Assembly: GCF_900536025.1 (NCBI RefSeq)
Contig: NZ_UNOZ01000029.1
Coordinates: 114,905-178,904, forward strand
Direction: 5' to 3'
DNA: 64,000 nucleotides
Source of the DNA: Pseudomonas reidholzensis
GTDB lineage: Bacteria > Pseudomonadota > Gammaproteobacteria > Pseudomonadales > Pseudomonadaceae
Position numbers and translations under genes: made by a program
Shown here: one piece after another, positions 50,856 to 63,700 of the stretch
Layout: every line of letters starts with the position of its first letter
Numbering within the stretch: the stretch's first letter is position 1
Notes under the pieces: model-generated
The model's database searches: none
What the model saw: only the letters and a program-made list of their open reading frames with translations
What the model was told of the DNA's origin: nothing

Positions 50856-51716
50856 ATGAACGCATCAGCTTGGCTCTACCGCCCAGCGCAAATCACCTGC
50901 CTGCTGCTCCTCAGCGCCTACGCCCACGCGGCCAAGCCCGGTGAGGTATTCCAGGACTGCAAGGACTGCCCCGAGATGGTCGTACTGCCTGCCGGCAGCT
51001 ACGTCATGGGCGCCCCGGATGACGAGCCCGGCCGCCAGCCCGACGAAGGCCCGCTGCACACCGTGACCTTCAACAAGCCGTTCGCCATGAGCCGCTACAC
51101 CGTCACCGCCGGCGAACTGGACGCTTATATCAAGGCCACCGGCACCGTCATCAAGAGCGGCGACGACCGCCCAGGCCGCTGGTGCGAAGCCAGCAAACCC
51201 ACCTACAAGCAAAGCGCCCGCCAGCCAGCGGTGTGCGTCGACTACGACGAAGTCCAGGCCTACACCGTGTGGCTCGCCAAGCACACCGGCAAGCCCTACC
51301 GCATGGTCAGCGAAGCCGAGCGCGAATACGCCGCACGCGCAGGCTCCAGCGGCCCCTTCCCGTTCCCGTTCGACGCGCCCGGCAAGTACGAGATAACCCA
51401 GCACGCCAACACCTACGGCCCACGCGATGGCTACACCTTCACCGCGCCAGTGGGCAGCTACCCGCCCAACGCCTTTGGCATGTACGACATGCACGGCAAC
51501 GTCTACGAGTGGGTTGCCGACTGCTACCACGAGAGCTACGACGGCGCCCCGACCGATGGCAGCGCCTGGATCCAGGACCCGCAATGCATCCGCGCGCACA
51601 TGCGCGGCAACGACTGGGGCGAGCCACCGATCTTCTCCCGCTCGGGCAACCGCAACGACCGCTTGAAAACCACCCGCGGTGATTTCCTCGGCTTCCGGGT
51701 CGCCCGCGAACTGTGA
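50856..51716 (+). CDS. pvdO: PvdO-like SUMF1/formylglycine-generating-enzyme family protein
   Basis: A 286-residue periplasmic protein. A signal peptide (ITCLLLLSAYAHA) precedes the SUMF1 fold: CPEMVVLPAGSYVMGAPDDEPGRQPDEGPLHTV, MSRYTVTAGELDAYI, MVSEAEREYAARAG, YPPNAFGMYDMHGNVYEWVADC, FSRSGNRNDR and GFRVAREL. Length and wording match PvdO, which is needed for the periplasmic oxidation that matures the pyoverdine chromophore. The location between two pyoverdine-type receptors and near an NRPS, and a PvdS-type promoter candidate upstream, support that. Other SUMF1 proteins (for example enzyme-activating ones) would look similar in outline. It is monocistronic, bounded by a terminator upstream. 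Confidence 0.78.
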   Translation: MNASAWLYRPAQITCLLLLSAYAHAAKPGEVFQDCKDCPEMVVLPAGSYVMGAPDDEPGRQPDEGPLHTVTFNKPFAMSRYTVTAGELDAYIKATGTVIKSGDDRPGRWCEASKPTYKQSARQPAVCVDYDEVQAYTVWLAKHTGKPYRMVSEAEREYAARAGSSGPFPFPFDAPGKYEITQHANTYGPRDGYTFTAPVGSYPPNAFGMYDMHGNVYEWVADCYHESYDGAPTDGSAWIQDPQCIRAHMRGNDWGEPPIFSRSGNRNDRLKTTRGDFLGFRVAREL

Positions 51717-51872
51717 CCAGAGGCACCCCTCAGGATTGAAAGTTACAGCTGGTCGAGCGTCGCCTGGGGGCGCTGCAACTTTTTAGTCAATGGGAATCGT
51801 TCCGGTTTTCAAGCCTTGTTGCGTCTTATAGATCACATAGAAAAAAACACCTCTGCCAACGAGAAAATAATC

Positions 51873-54317
51873 ATGTCTCTCCCGCATCACAGCGTGCTCC
51901 ACCCCTTGGCCAAAGCCCTGCTGATCCGCCACGCGATGCGCCCGCAACGCGCCCTGTCGAAAGTCGGCCTGGGCCTGGCGCTGTCCATGGCGGTGGCTGC
52001 ACAAGTGCAGGCGCAGGAATGGACCCTGGATATTCCTGCACAGTCGCTGAACTCGGCGTTGCAGGCGTTGGCAAAGCAAACCGATACGCAGTTGCTGTAT
52101 AGCCCCGAAGACATCGGCGGCTTGCGCTCTACAGCAGTAAAGGGGCGTCATGACTTGCAGTCGTCTCTGCGTGTGCTTTTACAAGGGACCGGGCTGCGGT
52201 ATCAGATCGATGGCAATACTGTAACTGTGACAGGGGCGGCCGCGGGGGACGGCCAAGTGGAGCTTTCCGCGACCAATGTGAACAGCGTGGGTTTGGGAGC
52301 AACGACCGAAGGAACCGGCTCCTACACAACCGGCTCGACCAATACCGCCACCAAGATGAACCTCTCGATTCGTGAAACCCCACAATCGGTCAGTGTCATC
52401 ACCCGCCAGCGAATGGACGATCAACAGCTCAACAGCGTGACCGATGTGCTCAACCAGACGCCCGGCATCACCATGTCTCAGGATGGTGGTCTGCGCTACA
52501 ACATCTACTCACGCGGTAGTGCCATCAACACTTACCAGCTCGACGGTGTTACCACGACCCAAGAAAACCAAACGCGGAACATGCCTAGCACCTTGCTCGA
52601 CATGACGTTGTACGACCGGGTCGAAGTCGTCCGCGGCGCAACTGGGCTTATGACCGGCGCAGGCGAACCTGGTGGTGTAGTAAACCTCATCCGCAAGCGC
52701 CCGACGCGCGAGTTCCAATCACATATACAGGGCAGCGTCGGCTCTTGGGATTTCTATCGCAGTGAGGCCGATGTGTCTGGTCCGCTAAACGACGATGGCT
52801 CGGTGCGTGGGCGCTTGGTGGCGGCCAAACAAAAGAACGGCAGCTTCAGGGACTGGTACAAGCAGGATAAAGATATTCTCTATGGCGTGTTGGAAGCCGA
52901 CCTGAGCGACAGCACACTGGTGCGGTTTGGGGTCGACTACCAAAAGTTCAAGGGCACCGGGTCCCCTGGCGTGCCATTGCTCTTCACCAACGGCAAGCAG
53001 ACCGATTTCTCTCGATCGACCAGCTCCGGTGCTCGGTGGATGTACGATGAATTGGAAACCACCAACTACTTCATGGCTGCCGAACATAAGTTCGCCAATG
53101 ACTGGCAACTCAAGCTGGCCGCGAACTACATGGATTCCGACCGCGAAAACTACAACGGGTCCTATCAGACCTCGTCAGGCCGTGCCTGGATAAACGAAGA
53201 AACGGGAGCCGCCCGTATGCTTCGCTACAACGCGGTAGCCGAACAAACGCAACGGGGTCTGGACCTGACATTGCAGGGCCCTTTCTCCCTATTTGGGCGA
53301 ACGCATGAGTTCATAACCGGCTTCAACTACCAAGATTACAAAAATGACCACACCGGTTATGACATCGGCGTAACTTCGGTCAATTTCTATGAATGGGATA
53401 ACTACCTGCCACGGCCTACCGAAACCGGCGAGATCGGTGAGATCTTCAACATCAAAAGCCGCCAACGCGGTAGCTATGCGGCGTTCAAATTCAATATCAT
53501 GGATGATCTGAATGTCATTGTCGGTGCCCGCACGTCCGACTATGACTACAACTACTATTACGCGCCGCAATACACCAGCATGCATGAGCGCGGCGAAGTC
53601 ACTCCGTACGCCGGCATCACCTACGACCTGACTCCAGAGCAATCGGTCTATGCCAGCTACACCGATATCTTCAAGCCGCAATCACAACGTAATCGCAGCG
53701 GTGCCATCCTTGAGCCGGTCGTGGGCAGCAACTATGAAGTTGGCTGGAAAGGCGAGTTCTATGGCGGCCGTCTGAATGCGAATACCGCGTTGTTCCTGAT
53801 TAAGCGGGACAACCTGGCGGTGCAGGACGGTGATGCGATTGTCGATGGCACACTCGATGAATCCGCCTACAAGGCAGCCAAGGGCACCGAGACCAAAGGT
53901 ATTGACATGGAGATCTCGGGTGAGGTCCTGCCTGGCTGGCAGGTGCAGGCCGGTTATAGCCATGCGCGTACTGAAGATGCTGATGGCGTGCGCCAGCTGA
54001 CTCAGCTTTCAATGGACACTTTCCGATTTTGGAATACGTATCGGCTGCCCGGCGACTGGAACAAGCTGACTGTGGGCGGTGGGGTGTCCTGGAATTCCAG
54101 CACCTCCCTCTACTTCAGCAGCCTCAATGCCAGAGCCACTCAAGACGACTACAGCGTGGCAAGCGTGATGGCGCGCTACCAAGTGACGGATAAACTGGCA
54201 GCCACGCTGAATCTGAACAACATCTTCGACGAGAAATATTATTCGGGGATTGGCGGCAGTGTCGGTCACTACGGTGACCCACGTAATGCCACCATGAACC
54301 TGCGTTACGATTTTTAA
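51873..54317 (+). CDS. fpvA: TonB-dependent siderophore receptor with STN domain, copy 2 (FpvA-like)
   Basis: An 814-residue outer-membrane receptor with a long basic signal peptide (cleavage near AQVQAQEW), an STN signalling domain (LDIPAQSLNSALQALAKQTDTQLLYSP...YQIDGNTVTVTG), plug (ETPQSVSVITRQRMDDQQLNSVTDVLNQTPGI, RGATGLMTGAGEPGG) and barrel ending NATMNLRYDF. Its place next to the NRPS, as fpvA in P. putida, makes it the probable self-pyoverdine receptor. It has no sigma/anti-sigma pair of its own here; whether it uses the pair at 46.6-48.1 kb is open. Start at 51873 (MSLPHHSVLHPLAKALL); an earlier ATG at 51816 would add 19 atypical residues. The gene name is by context. Confidence 0.82.
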   Translation: MSLPHHSVLHPLAKALLIRHAMRPQRALSKVGLGLALSMAVAAQVQAQEWTLDIPAQSLNSALQALAKQTDTQLLYSPEDIGGLRSTAVKGRHDLQSSLRVLLQGTGLRYQIDGNTVTVTGAAAGDGQVELSATNVNSVGLGATTEGTGSYTTGSTNTATKMNLSIRETPQSVSVITRQRMDDQQLNSVTDVLNQTPGITMSQDGGLRYNIYSRGSAINTYQLDGVTTTQENQTRNMPSTLLDMTLYDRVEVVRGATGLMTGAGEPGGVVNLIRKRPTREFQSHIQGSVGSWDFYRSEADVSGPLNDDGSVRGRLVAAKQKNGSFRDWYKQDKDILYGVLEADLSDSTLVRFGVDYQKFKGTGSPGVPLLFTNGKQTDFSRSTSSGARWMYDELETTNYFMAAEHKFANDWQLKLAANYMDSDRENYNGSYQTSSGRAWINEETGAARMLRYNAVAEQTQRGLDLTLQGPFSLFGRTHEFITGFNYQDYKNDHTGYDIGVTSVNFYEWDNYLPRPTETGEIGEIFNIKSRQRGSYAAFKFNIMDDLNVIVGARTSDYDYNYYYAPQYTSMHERGEVTPYAGITYDLTPEQSVYASYTDIFKPQSQRNRSGAILEPVVGSNYEVGWKGEFYGGRLNANTALFLIKRDNLAVQDGDAIVDGTLDESAYKAAKGTETKGIDMEISGEVLPGWQVQAGYSHARTEDADGVRQLTQLSMDTFRFWNTYRLPGDWNKLTVGGGVSWNSSTSLYFSSLNARATQDDYSVASVMARYQVTDKLAATLNLNNIFDEKYYSGIGGSVGHYGDPRNATMNLRYDF

Positions 54318-54799
54318 GTCATCACGTTACAGGCCTGCCCGCCTGACGCGAAACCACGACCTACCGTACGGCGTTATTCGAAAGGACAACGCCGTTTACT
54401 TTTAAGGCCAAAACACGCGGTAAGAATCAACCCTTTCAGTGTGGCCTCACCTGGGTTCATCTTTGAAAACCACAAACTCGGAGACGCGGCCTCAAACGTC
54501 ACGTATCTAAACGCAGCAGCTGGTTTACGTCGCGAAAGGCTGCAAAGCAACCTTCGCTAGCTTGATCGAAGACGCAGTTTAAAAATAGCTTGAACGAGCT
54601 GATTTAGATGCTGCCGGTGTTGATCATCTGCGATGATCGTCGCGCCCGCTTGTGCAACAGATTCAAGGCTCTAGGGGTTTCAATCAAAGCAGGACTACGC
54701 TGGCAAAACCCACGAAAAACCTGCGGAGTCCATTGTCACACTGGACGCCGCAGGTCATCGCAACAACTACCCCGATACAGGCAGTGAATTGAATGGATC
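54318..54799. other. Intergenic region between convergent receptor and NRPS genes
   Basis: This 482-bp region separates the 3' ends of the receptor and the NRPS. It contains the receptor terminator (54367-54404). Beyond that I see no gene, repeat or RNA structure. The base composition is more AT-rich than the flanking coding DNA. Confidence 0.6.
54367..54404 (+). terminator. Terminator after receptor 2
   Basis: ACGGCGTT (54368-54375) pairs with AACGCCGT (54388-54395), followed by TTACTTTT. It lies about 50 bases after the receptor stop codon. Confidence 0.8.
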
Positions 54800-57700
54800 T
54801 CAGTCAGTTACCAAATCGCCTAAACACAGCTCTCCGACCAATCCGTCGATGACATCAGGGTGTTTGAGGATGCTGTAGTGATCAGCAGCAACGGCTCTGT
54901 CTACTTTGCTCCCCTTGATCCAGGCCTCAGCACCATTGCCTGCCCACCAACATGATGCGGCTACCTCTGTTGCTGGCAGCGCCAATAATTGCTCCGACAG
55001 CGCTTTGAGCCGCATGGCCACGATAAAGGTGTGAGCAAGCTCTCCACTGTCAACTGTAGCGAAGCTCGACCCTGGCTCCAGGTCCGAACGCACCTGCTCG
55101 ATCAACTGTTCCAGCACAGGTTGTTCAATACCAGCCGGGACGTAAGGCAGCGCAAGGCGCTCTTTGCCAGCCCCCAACAGCACGCCAAGGAAACCGCCCA
55201 AGTCGCTGCTCCAGTCAAAGGACTCAATGGGTGACTCGTCGGTCGGTATGAAGCTGTCCACCAAACCCAGTAGCGACACCTGCTGCCCATGACTTTCCAG
55301 CTCTTGGGCCACCAATACCGCAAGCGTGCCTCCCAGAGACCAGCCTGCCAGCCGGTAAGGCCCTTCGGGCTGCTTCTGACGGATGTACTGCGCATAGTCG
55401 ACAGCCATCGACTGCAGCGAGTCGTCTTCCCACGCGCGATCAAGCAACATACGACATTGCACCCCGTAAACACTGCAGCGGCCATCCAGGCGACGCGCAA
55501 GTGGTTCGTAGTCGAACACCGTACCAAAGCCGGCATGCAGGCAGAACAAGGGTTGGACGTCGGCAACCCGAGAGTTGAGCAGTAACAGCGGATCGAGGCT
55601 TCCCTCGGCGGCTGAGTAGCCCGACAGCTCGCCGATAGTCGGCTTGGCCATCACATCGCGCATTTTCAACTCGATAGACAGATCACGACGGGCGCGCACC
55701 TTGGAGAGCATCTTCAGCACTCTCAGGGAATCGCCACCCAGTTCAAAGAAGTTATCGTCGACACCCACTACTTGCACGCCCAGCACTTCCTGCCAGATGT
55801 CCGCCAAGGCCTGCTCGACATCATTGCGTGGGGCCACGCGCTGCTGCAATCCAGAAAACTCCGGAGCAGGCAATGCTTGACGATCGATCTTGCCGTTTGG
55901 CGTGAGCGGCATAGCCGGCAGCAGCACCAAATGTGCAGGGATCATGTAATCCGGGAGTTCTGCGCGCAAAGCGTCACGCAACATCGCAGCAGTACTGGCC
56001 GAAGAGCTAGTGACCACGTAGCCGACCAACTGTTTACCGCTGAGAGCATCCCGGGAGACCACGACCGCATCCCTGACATCGGGCAGATTGCGTAGGCGCG
56101 CTTCGATTTCACCGGGCTCGATTCGGAAGCCACGAATTTTAAGCTGGTTATCCAACCGGCCGATGAAGTCGATCACCCCATCGGTACGCCGGCATACGCG
56201 GTCCCCAGTTCGGTAAAGGCGAGTGCCCTGGCCAAATGGATCGGCCACGAATCGCTCCCCCGTGAGCGCCGCACGTTGATGATAACCGCGCGCCACTCCC
56301 TCGCCGCCGATGTACAGCTCCCCCGCAACACCATCGGGCACCGGGTTGAGGTCTTGGTCGAGGACATGCAGTGTGCGCTGACCAACCCGTTCACCGATTG
56401 GCGCGTATACCGCTTCACATGACTGCCGCGCCGAGACCTTCCACAGCAACGGCGTGACTACCGTTTCGGTAGGCCCGTACCCATTCGTCAGGTACTGGGG
56501 ACGTAGTGTCCGCTTAACCAGCTCGAACAGCGCATCAGGCACCGCATCACCGCCAAAACAGTAGATCCGTACCGCTGGTGCAGGCTGCTGCTGAGTTTCG
56601 GCAAATTCGGCCAACTGTTGTAGGTATGCCGGCGGGAAGCAGGCGATATCGATGCGTTGAGCATGTAGCGTCTGCCAGGTTTCTTCTGCGCTCCACAAGC
56701 GGTTATCGCGCACTACCAGGCACCCGCCCGACGATAGCGTCGACAACCAGCGCTCCTGTGCACCGTCGAAGGCAAACGACATGAACAGCAGCTCGCGGGT
56801 AGCCGCGTCCATCTCGTAGAGCTGGGCGATAGCCTGGCAATGCATACTGATTTGGCCGTGGCTTACCGCTACACCTTTCGGTTTGCCGGTCGAGCCGGAG
56901 GTATAAATCAGGTAGGCGAGGTTGTCGTCCTGCATTTTGACCTGCGGCGCGTCGGCCGACAGGTCCGTCAACATCAGGCGGTCAAGCTCAACGCAGTGCT
57001 CCACTTCGGGGAAACGCTGGCGCAGGGTACTGCTGGTAAGCAGCAGGTTGATGGCCGAATCCTCAATGATCCACTGCAGCCGATCCTGTGGGTAGTCGAT
57101 GTCCAGCGGCACGTAGGCAGCACCCGTTTTCATCACCGCAAAGAAGGCCACGATCACCTCTACAGATCGCTCCAAGGCTATGCCGACCGTTACCTCCGGC
57201 CGTGCACCTAGGCTGATCAGATGATGGGCCAGGCGATTGGCACGCTGCTCCAACGCGGCGTAGCTCAACTGTTCACCCCCACAGATGACCGCCAGCGCAT
57301 CGGGGCGAACCAGAGCATGCTTGGCAATGCGCTGCGCCAGAAGCGTTCCGCGCTGCTCGCAGGGCTCCAATTGATTACGCTGGTTAGCTTGCCGGGCTTG
57401 CTCAGGGGTGAGCATTTGCAGGCTACCGAGAGTGGCGTGGGGATCGTCGAGCATGGCATCTAGCAAGCGTTCGAAGCTGCCACGGATGGTCTCGGTTCTA
57501 GCGTCGGTAAAGCGGTTGCGCAGGTAGAGGAACTCCACTGACAGCGTTTCGCCCAGATGCACCGCCAGGTCCATGGCGTAGTTGGTCACGTCACGGTTGC
57601 TGACCTCACCAAACTGCAGCGTCCCTCCACCGGCTTCCTGAAGGCGCTCATCCACCGGGTAGTTCTCGAACACCACGATGCTGTCGAACAGCGCCTGCCC

Positions 57701-60700
57701 TGGTTGCCCCGCCCACCGTTGAACATCGGCCAGCGCGGCATGCTCATGGTCACGCAGTTCCAGGTTGTAGGCTTGCAGCTCTTGCAGCCAGTCACCGATG
57801 ATTTGTTGAGGCTGCGGCGTCTGGACGACCGGCAGGGTGTTGATGAACAGCCCGAGCATTTCATCCGCCCCCACCAAACCAGCCGGGCGGCCAGCCACGG
57901 TGGCCCCGAAGCAGACAGTGGACTGGCCCGTGTAGCGCTGCAGGAGCAACAGCCAGGTCGCCTGAATCAAGGTGTTGGCCGTCACCCGCAGACGCTGCGC
58001 TTGTTCGCGCAACCGCTGGGTACGCGGAGCGTCCCAGAGCAGATACAGCGCAGCGTGTCCGTCCTGTTGCTGATCGAGCTGCTGCAACCCATTGCCGGCG
58101 AGCAGCGTAGGGCTTTCCAATGCGCAAAGCTTGCTCTTCCAGAAGTGCTCCAGTGCTGCCTGAGGCTGTTCGCCCAGCCAACGAATATAGTCGCCAAAAC
58201 GCGCAGACAGCGGGGCAGATGGACGACCATGATAAGTCTGCAACACCTCGCCAAGCAGGCGGGAATTGCTCCAGCCATCCATTAGAATGTGATGACGAGT
58301 CCAGAGAAGGTGCAAACGATCATCGTCAAGCCGCACCAGGGTCAGTCGCATCATCGGAGCAGCCGCCAGGTCGAACCCTGCTGCTGCATCATCCGCGGCC
58401 AAAGCCTGCAAGGCCTCAGCATTCACCTGACGATTTCGCCAGTCATGCACGATGACCGGCAATTTGACCTTTCGATATACCAGTTGCAGCGGCTCCAGCA
58501 ACTGGGCCGACGACCAGAAGCCCGTCCGCAGAATATCGTGGCATGTGATGACATGCTCCCAGGCAGCGATGAACCGCTCGATCTCCAGCCCTTGGACTTC
58601 TACTGAAGTCTGGTTGATATACAAGGCGTCTTCCGAGCCATGCAAGGTATGGAACAACATGCCTTGCTGCATCGACGACAGCGGATAGATATCAGCAATC
58701 TGCGCTGCGGGGGCTGGCAAGCTTTCAAGTTGTTCCTGGCTCAGTCGAGCCAAGGGGAAATCAGAGGGCGTGACACCACGATTCTGCGGTTCACAGCAAT
58801 GTGCAATCAGCGCCTCCAGTTCTTTGGCATAGTCGTCGGCAAGGCGCTGCATGACCGCTACATCGTAGCGTAGCGCACTGAAAGTCCAGCCAAGCTTCAG
58901 CTCGCCCCCATATACCTGACCATTCAGCGAAACCTGACTGTCTAGCGGAGCATCACGGTGCTTGGTCGCACCACCAGCTTCTTTGGCAGGCGCAAATAAC
59001 CCTGCCTGCTCATCGAAACTGCCATCGAACTGCCCGAGATAGTTGAATACGATCTCGCCCTGCGGCAGCGCCATCAGGGTCCCGCGCGCATGGGCATTGC
59101 CCAGATAGCGCAGCAGGCCATAACCCAAGCCTTTATTGGGGATTGCCCGCAACTGCTCCTTTACCGTCTTGATCGAATTGGCCAGCCCTTGCTGCGGACT
59201 CAGTCTTACCGGATACATGCTGGTGAACCAGCCCACGGTGCGGCTCAGGTCGATATCGTCGAACAGGTCTTCACGGCCATGCCCTTCAAGACGGATCAGC
59301 ACGTCCGAGCGCCCGGTCCAACGACCGATCACCCGCGCCAGACCAGTCAATAGCAGGTCGTTGATCTGTGTCCGGTAGGCCACCGGTGCTTCTTGCAGCA
59401 GTTTGCGTGTGGTTTCGCGATCCAGCCGCGTACTGACCGAAGCGGCATGCTGCTGTTGGTTGCCGCCTTGCTCATTGGCACACGGCAAGGCATCGCTGGC
59501 GCCCTCTAACTCGGCTTTCCAGTAGTTCAGTTCGCTCTGCAGTCCGGAACTGGCCGCATACGTCTGCAAATGTTCCGCCCAGGCTTTGTAGGCACTACTC
59601 TTGGCAGGCAACCCTACCGGCTGCTGATTACGCAGCGCTTGATAGGCCTGTTGCAGGTCTTCCAGCAATAAACGCCATGACACACCGTCTACCACCAAAT
59701 GATGGACCACTAACAGCAGGCGCTGGCTACCGTCGGGGAAACTCCCCAGCACGGCGCGAATCAATGTTCCCTGGGTTAGGTCAAGGCTGCGCTGGGCTTC
59801 ATCGGCAATCTGAGAAAACGCATCGGTATCCGAACAATCTCGACTCCATAGGATCTCACCCTGCACCTCGGGCAGGAACTCGGCCTTCCACAAGCCATCC
59901 TTGAGGTCAAAGCTCAGCCGCAGGGCATCGTGATGCGCCACCAGTGCACGCAGTGCCTGGTGCAGAAACTCGGCTATCAATGGCTCGTTCGGCTTTAGCA
60001 CAATGGACTGGTTCCAGTGTGCCCGCTCAGGAATGTCAGTCTCGAGGAACCATTGCTGTATCGGTGTCAGCGGCATCACGCCGCTGACCAGGCCTTGATC
60101 GACACTACTACCGAGCGTTCTCCGAGCAACCGTGGCCAAACCTTGCACTGTCTGGTGCTGGAACAGCTCTTTGGGCGTGAACTGGATTCCCGCCTGGCGC
60201 GCGCGACCGACCACTTGCAGGGAGACGATGGAATCCCCTCCAAGCTCGAAGAAGTTGTCGCTCAGACCGATCCGATCTAGCTTCAACACGTCGGCCCAGA
60301 TCGCCGCGATCTGCTGCTCGAGCTCGGTCTGCGGTGCCACGTAATCACCCTGTAGCAGGCTCGCGTCCGGTTGCGGCAGAGCCTTGCGGTCCAGCTTGCC
60401 GTTGCCCGTCAGCGGCAGACCGGGCAAGAACAGCAGGTGCGCAGGCACCATGTAGTCTGGCAAGGTCGTCTTCAGCGCACTGCGCAGGGCTTCACGCTCG
60501 CGAGCCTGGGCCTCGGAGCTGGCTATGATTGAAGTGTCAGCGGGCACCACATAACCCACCAATTGCTTACCGCCCGGACCATCCAGCGCCAGCACCACGC
60601 CTTGGCGCACACCGGCCTGCTCTTGCAGGCGCGCTTCGATCTCGCCCAACTCGATGCGGAAACCACGGATCTTCACCTGGTGATCGATACGTCCCAGGTA

Positions 60701-63700
60701 CTCGATCACCCCGTCGCCGCCATAACGGGCAAGGTCGCCCGAGCGATACAGACGACCGCCGTTGGCGTCGAACGGGTTAGGCACGAAACGTTCGGCGGTC
60801 AGGCCCGGACGACCGTGATAACCGCGGGCAAGGCCTGCCTGACCGATGGCTAACTCGCCATGCGTACCTGGCACGATCGGATTCAGCGCGCCATCGAGCA
60901 GGTACCACGACAAGTCCGGGATCACTTCGCCAATCGGGCTGCTGGCACCTTTGTGCAGATCTTCCAAGGTGATGGGTCGGTAGGTCACGTGCACGGTGGT
61001 CTCGGTGATCCCGTACATGTTGATCAAGCGTGGCTGCTCGTCACCGAACACCTCGAACCAGGGTTTGAGGCTGCCTACATCCAGGGCTTCACCGCCGAAG
61101 ATTACGTGACGTAGCGCCAGGCGATTGCCGTCGCGCGCGCCTTCGCAGGCGATCGGAACGAGGTGGCGGAACGCCGATGGCGTCTGGTTCAGCACCGTCA
61201 CCTGCTCACGGATCAACAGCGCATGGAAATCTTCCGAGGAACGCGCCACGTCCTTCGGCACCATCACCGCCTTGCCGCCATACACCAGCGCACCGAACAG
61301 CTCCCACACCGAGAAATCGAACGCGTAGGAATGGAACACCGTCCATATGTCGCTCGCGTCGAAGTGGAACCAGTCCTGAGTCGCCGCAAACAGCCGGACC
61401 ACGTTGTGGTGCGGCAGCAGCGTGCCCTTCGGCTTGCCAGTGGAACCGGAGGTGTAGATCACGTAGGCGAGATTCTGCGGCGATATTTCGATGCCGGGGT
61501 TGGCTTCGCTGTAACTGGCCAGGTTCTGCTCGTCCAGCTCAAGGCAGTGAATACCGGCGGGGATCGGCAGCGCATCGCGAAGGTGCGCCTGGGTCAGCAG
61601 CAGCGTGATGCCGCTGTCTTCGAACATGTAAGCGAGGCGATCCTGCGGGTACTCCGGGTCCAACGGTACATAGGCGCCGCCAGCCTTGAGAATCCCCAAC
61701 AGCCCAACGACCATCTCCAGACTTCGCTCCATGGCGATGCCGACCAGCACATCCGGCCCCACGCCCAGCTCAGCCAGCTTGTGCGCCAGTTGGTTCGCCC
61801 GGCGGTTCAACTCGCCATAGCTCAGTGTCTGCTCAGCAAAGACCAGCGCCGGCGCGTCCGGCGCAGCGGCCACTTGGGCCTCGATCAGTTGATGGATGCT
61901 GCGCGCGTCCGGGAAGCTCGCCTGGGTACGGTTCCAGCCCTGCAGAATCGCGTTCTGCTCGTTCTCGCTCAACAGCGGTAAGTCAGCGACGCGCTGCTCA
62001 GGCTGGCGAGCAATACCTTCCAGTAAATTCAACCAATGCCGCGCCATGCGTTCAATGGTTGAAGCATCGAACAGGTCAGTGGCATAGGTCAGCGCGGCGC
62101 TGATGCCCTGCTCGTGTTCGAACGTGTCCAGGGTCAGGTCGAACTTGGCGGTCTGGCTGTCCCACGCCAGCTCCTCCATCTCCAGACCCGGCAAGCTTCG
62201 GCGCTCGCCTATGGCCTGAGTTTGATGGTTGTACATCACTTGGAACAGCGGACTGTGGCTGAGGTTACGCTCCACCTGTAGCGCCTCGACCAGTTGCTCG
62301 AACGGCAAGTCTTGGTGCGCTTGCGCGCCCAACGCCCGCTGTTTGACCTGCTGCAGCAGCGCACTGAAGGTCATCTGCGGATCGAACTCGGCGCGCAGCA
62401 CCTGGGTGTTGACGAAGAAACCGATCAGCCCTTCGGTTTCGACCCGATTGCGGTTGGCGATCGGCACGCCGACACGGATATCCGCTTGCCCCGAGTAACG
62501 ATGCAACAAGGCCTGGAAACTGGCCAGCAGGACCATGAACGGGGTCATGCCTTGTTGCTGGGCCAACTGTTTCAAAGCTCTGACCAGTTGCTCACCAAGG
62601 CTGATTGTCTGGCGTGCGCCGCGATGGCTGGCCAAGGCCGGGCGTGGATGGTCGATCGGCAGTTCCAACACCGGGTGTGCATCGCCCAATTGCGCAGCCC
62701 AGTAAGCCAGTTGCCGCTCTTGCTCGCCGGCCTCCATCCAGTTGCGCTGCCAGATCGCGTAGTCGGCGTACTGGATCGGCAAGGGCGGCAGTTCAACCTC
62801 GAGCCCCTGGCTATAGCCTTGATAGAGTCGTACCAGCTCATTGACCATCACCGGCATCGACCAGCCGTCAGAAACGATGTGATGCAGAGTAAGCACCAGA
62901 ACGTGATCATCTACGGCAAGACGCAGCAGGCGGACTCTCAGGAGAGGGCCCTGCTCTAGGTCAAATGGTCGCTGGGCTTCATCCTGCAGGCGTTCACGCA
63001 GGTTGACCTGGTCAGTCTGTTCGATGACCTCGACGGCCAGTTCGAGATACATCTGTGGAAGAATCAGTTGGACCGCGCGCTCCCCGTGCAGTCGGAAAGT
63101 AGTCCTGAGCGTTTCGTGGCGGGCGATCAACGCGTCGAAACTCTGTTGCAGGGCAGTAATATCCAATTGCCCTTTGAACCGCAACGCCGCAGGGATGTTG
63201 TAGGTTGCACTCTTCGACTCCCATTGCCACAGAAACCATTGGCGCTGCTGGGCATAGGAAAGGGCCAGTGGCTGATCCCGAGAAACCCGCTCGATCACAG
63301 ATGCCTGCGCTTGGGTAGCTTGCTCCGCACACTTGGCAAAATCACCTAACACTGAAGCGTCAAACAGTCTGCGTAACGGCAGCTCGACCCCCAGGCTATG
63401 ACGGATGCGCGAAATCACCTGAACGGCCAGCAACGAGTGTCCGCCCAACTCGAAGAAGTTGTCTGTCAGGCCGACGGTGTCCTGCTTCAACACATCGGCC
63501 CAGATCGCCGCGATTTGCTGCTCAAGCTCGGTCTTAGGCGCAACGTACTCACCTTGCAGCAAGCTCGCATCTGGTTGCGGCAGGGCCTTGCGGTCCAGCT
63601 TGCCGTTGCCTGTCAGCGGCAGACCGGCCAGGAACAGCAGGTGTGTAGGCACCATGTACTCAGGCAGGCTCGCCTTTAGCGAAGCACGCAAGGTCTCGCG

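Noticed and set aside
51785..51805. Fur-like sequence (CAATGGGAATCGTTCC) upstream of receptor 2
   Set aside because: Only about 11 of 19 consensus positions agree, too few to claim a site without a scoring matrix.
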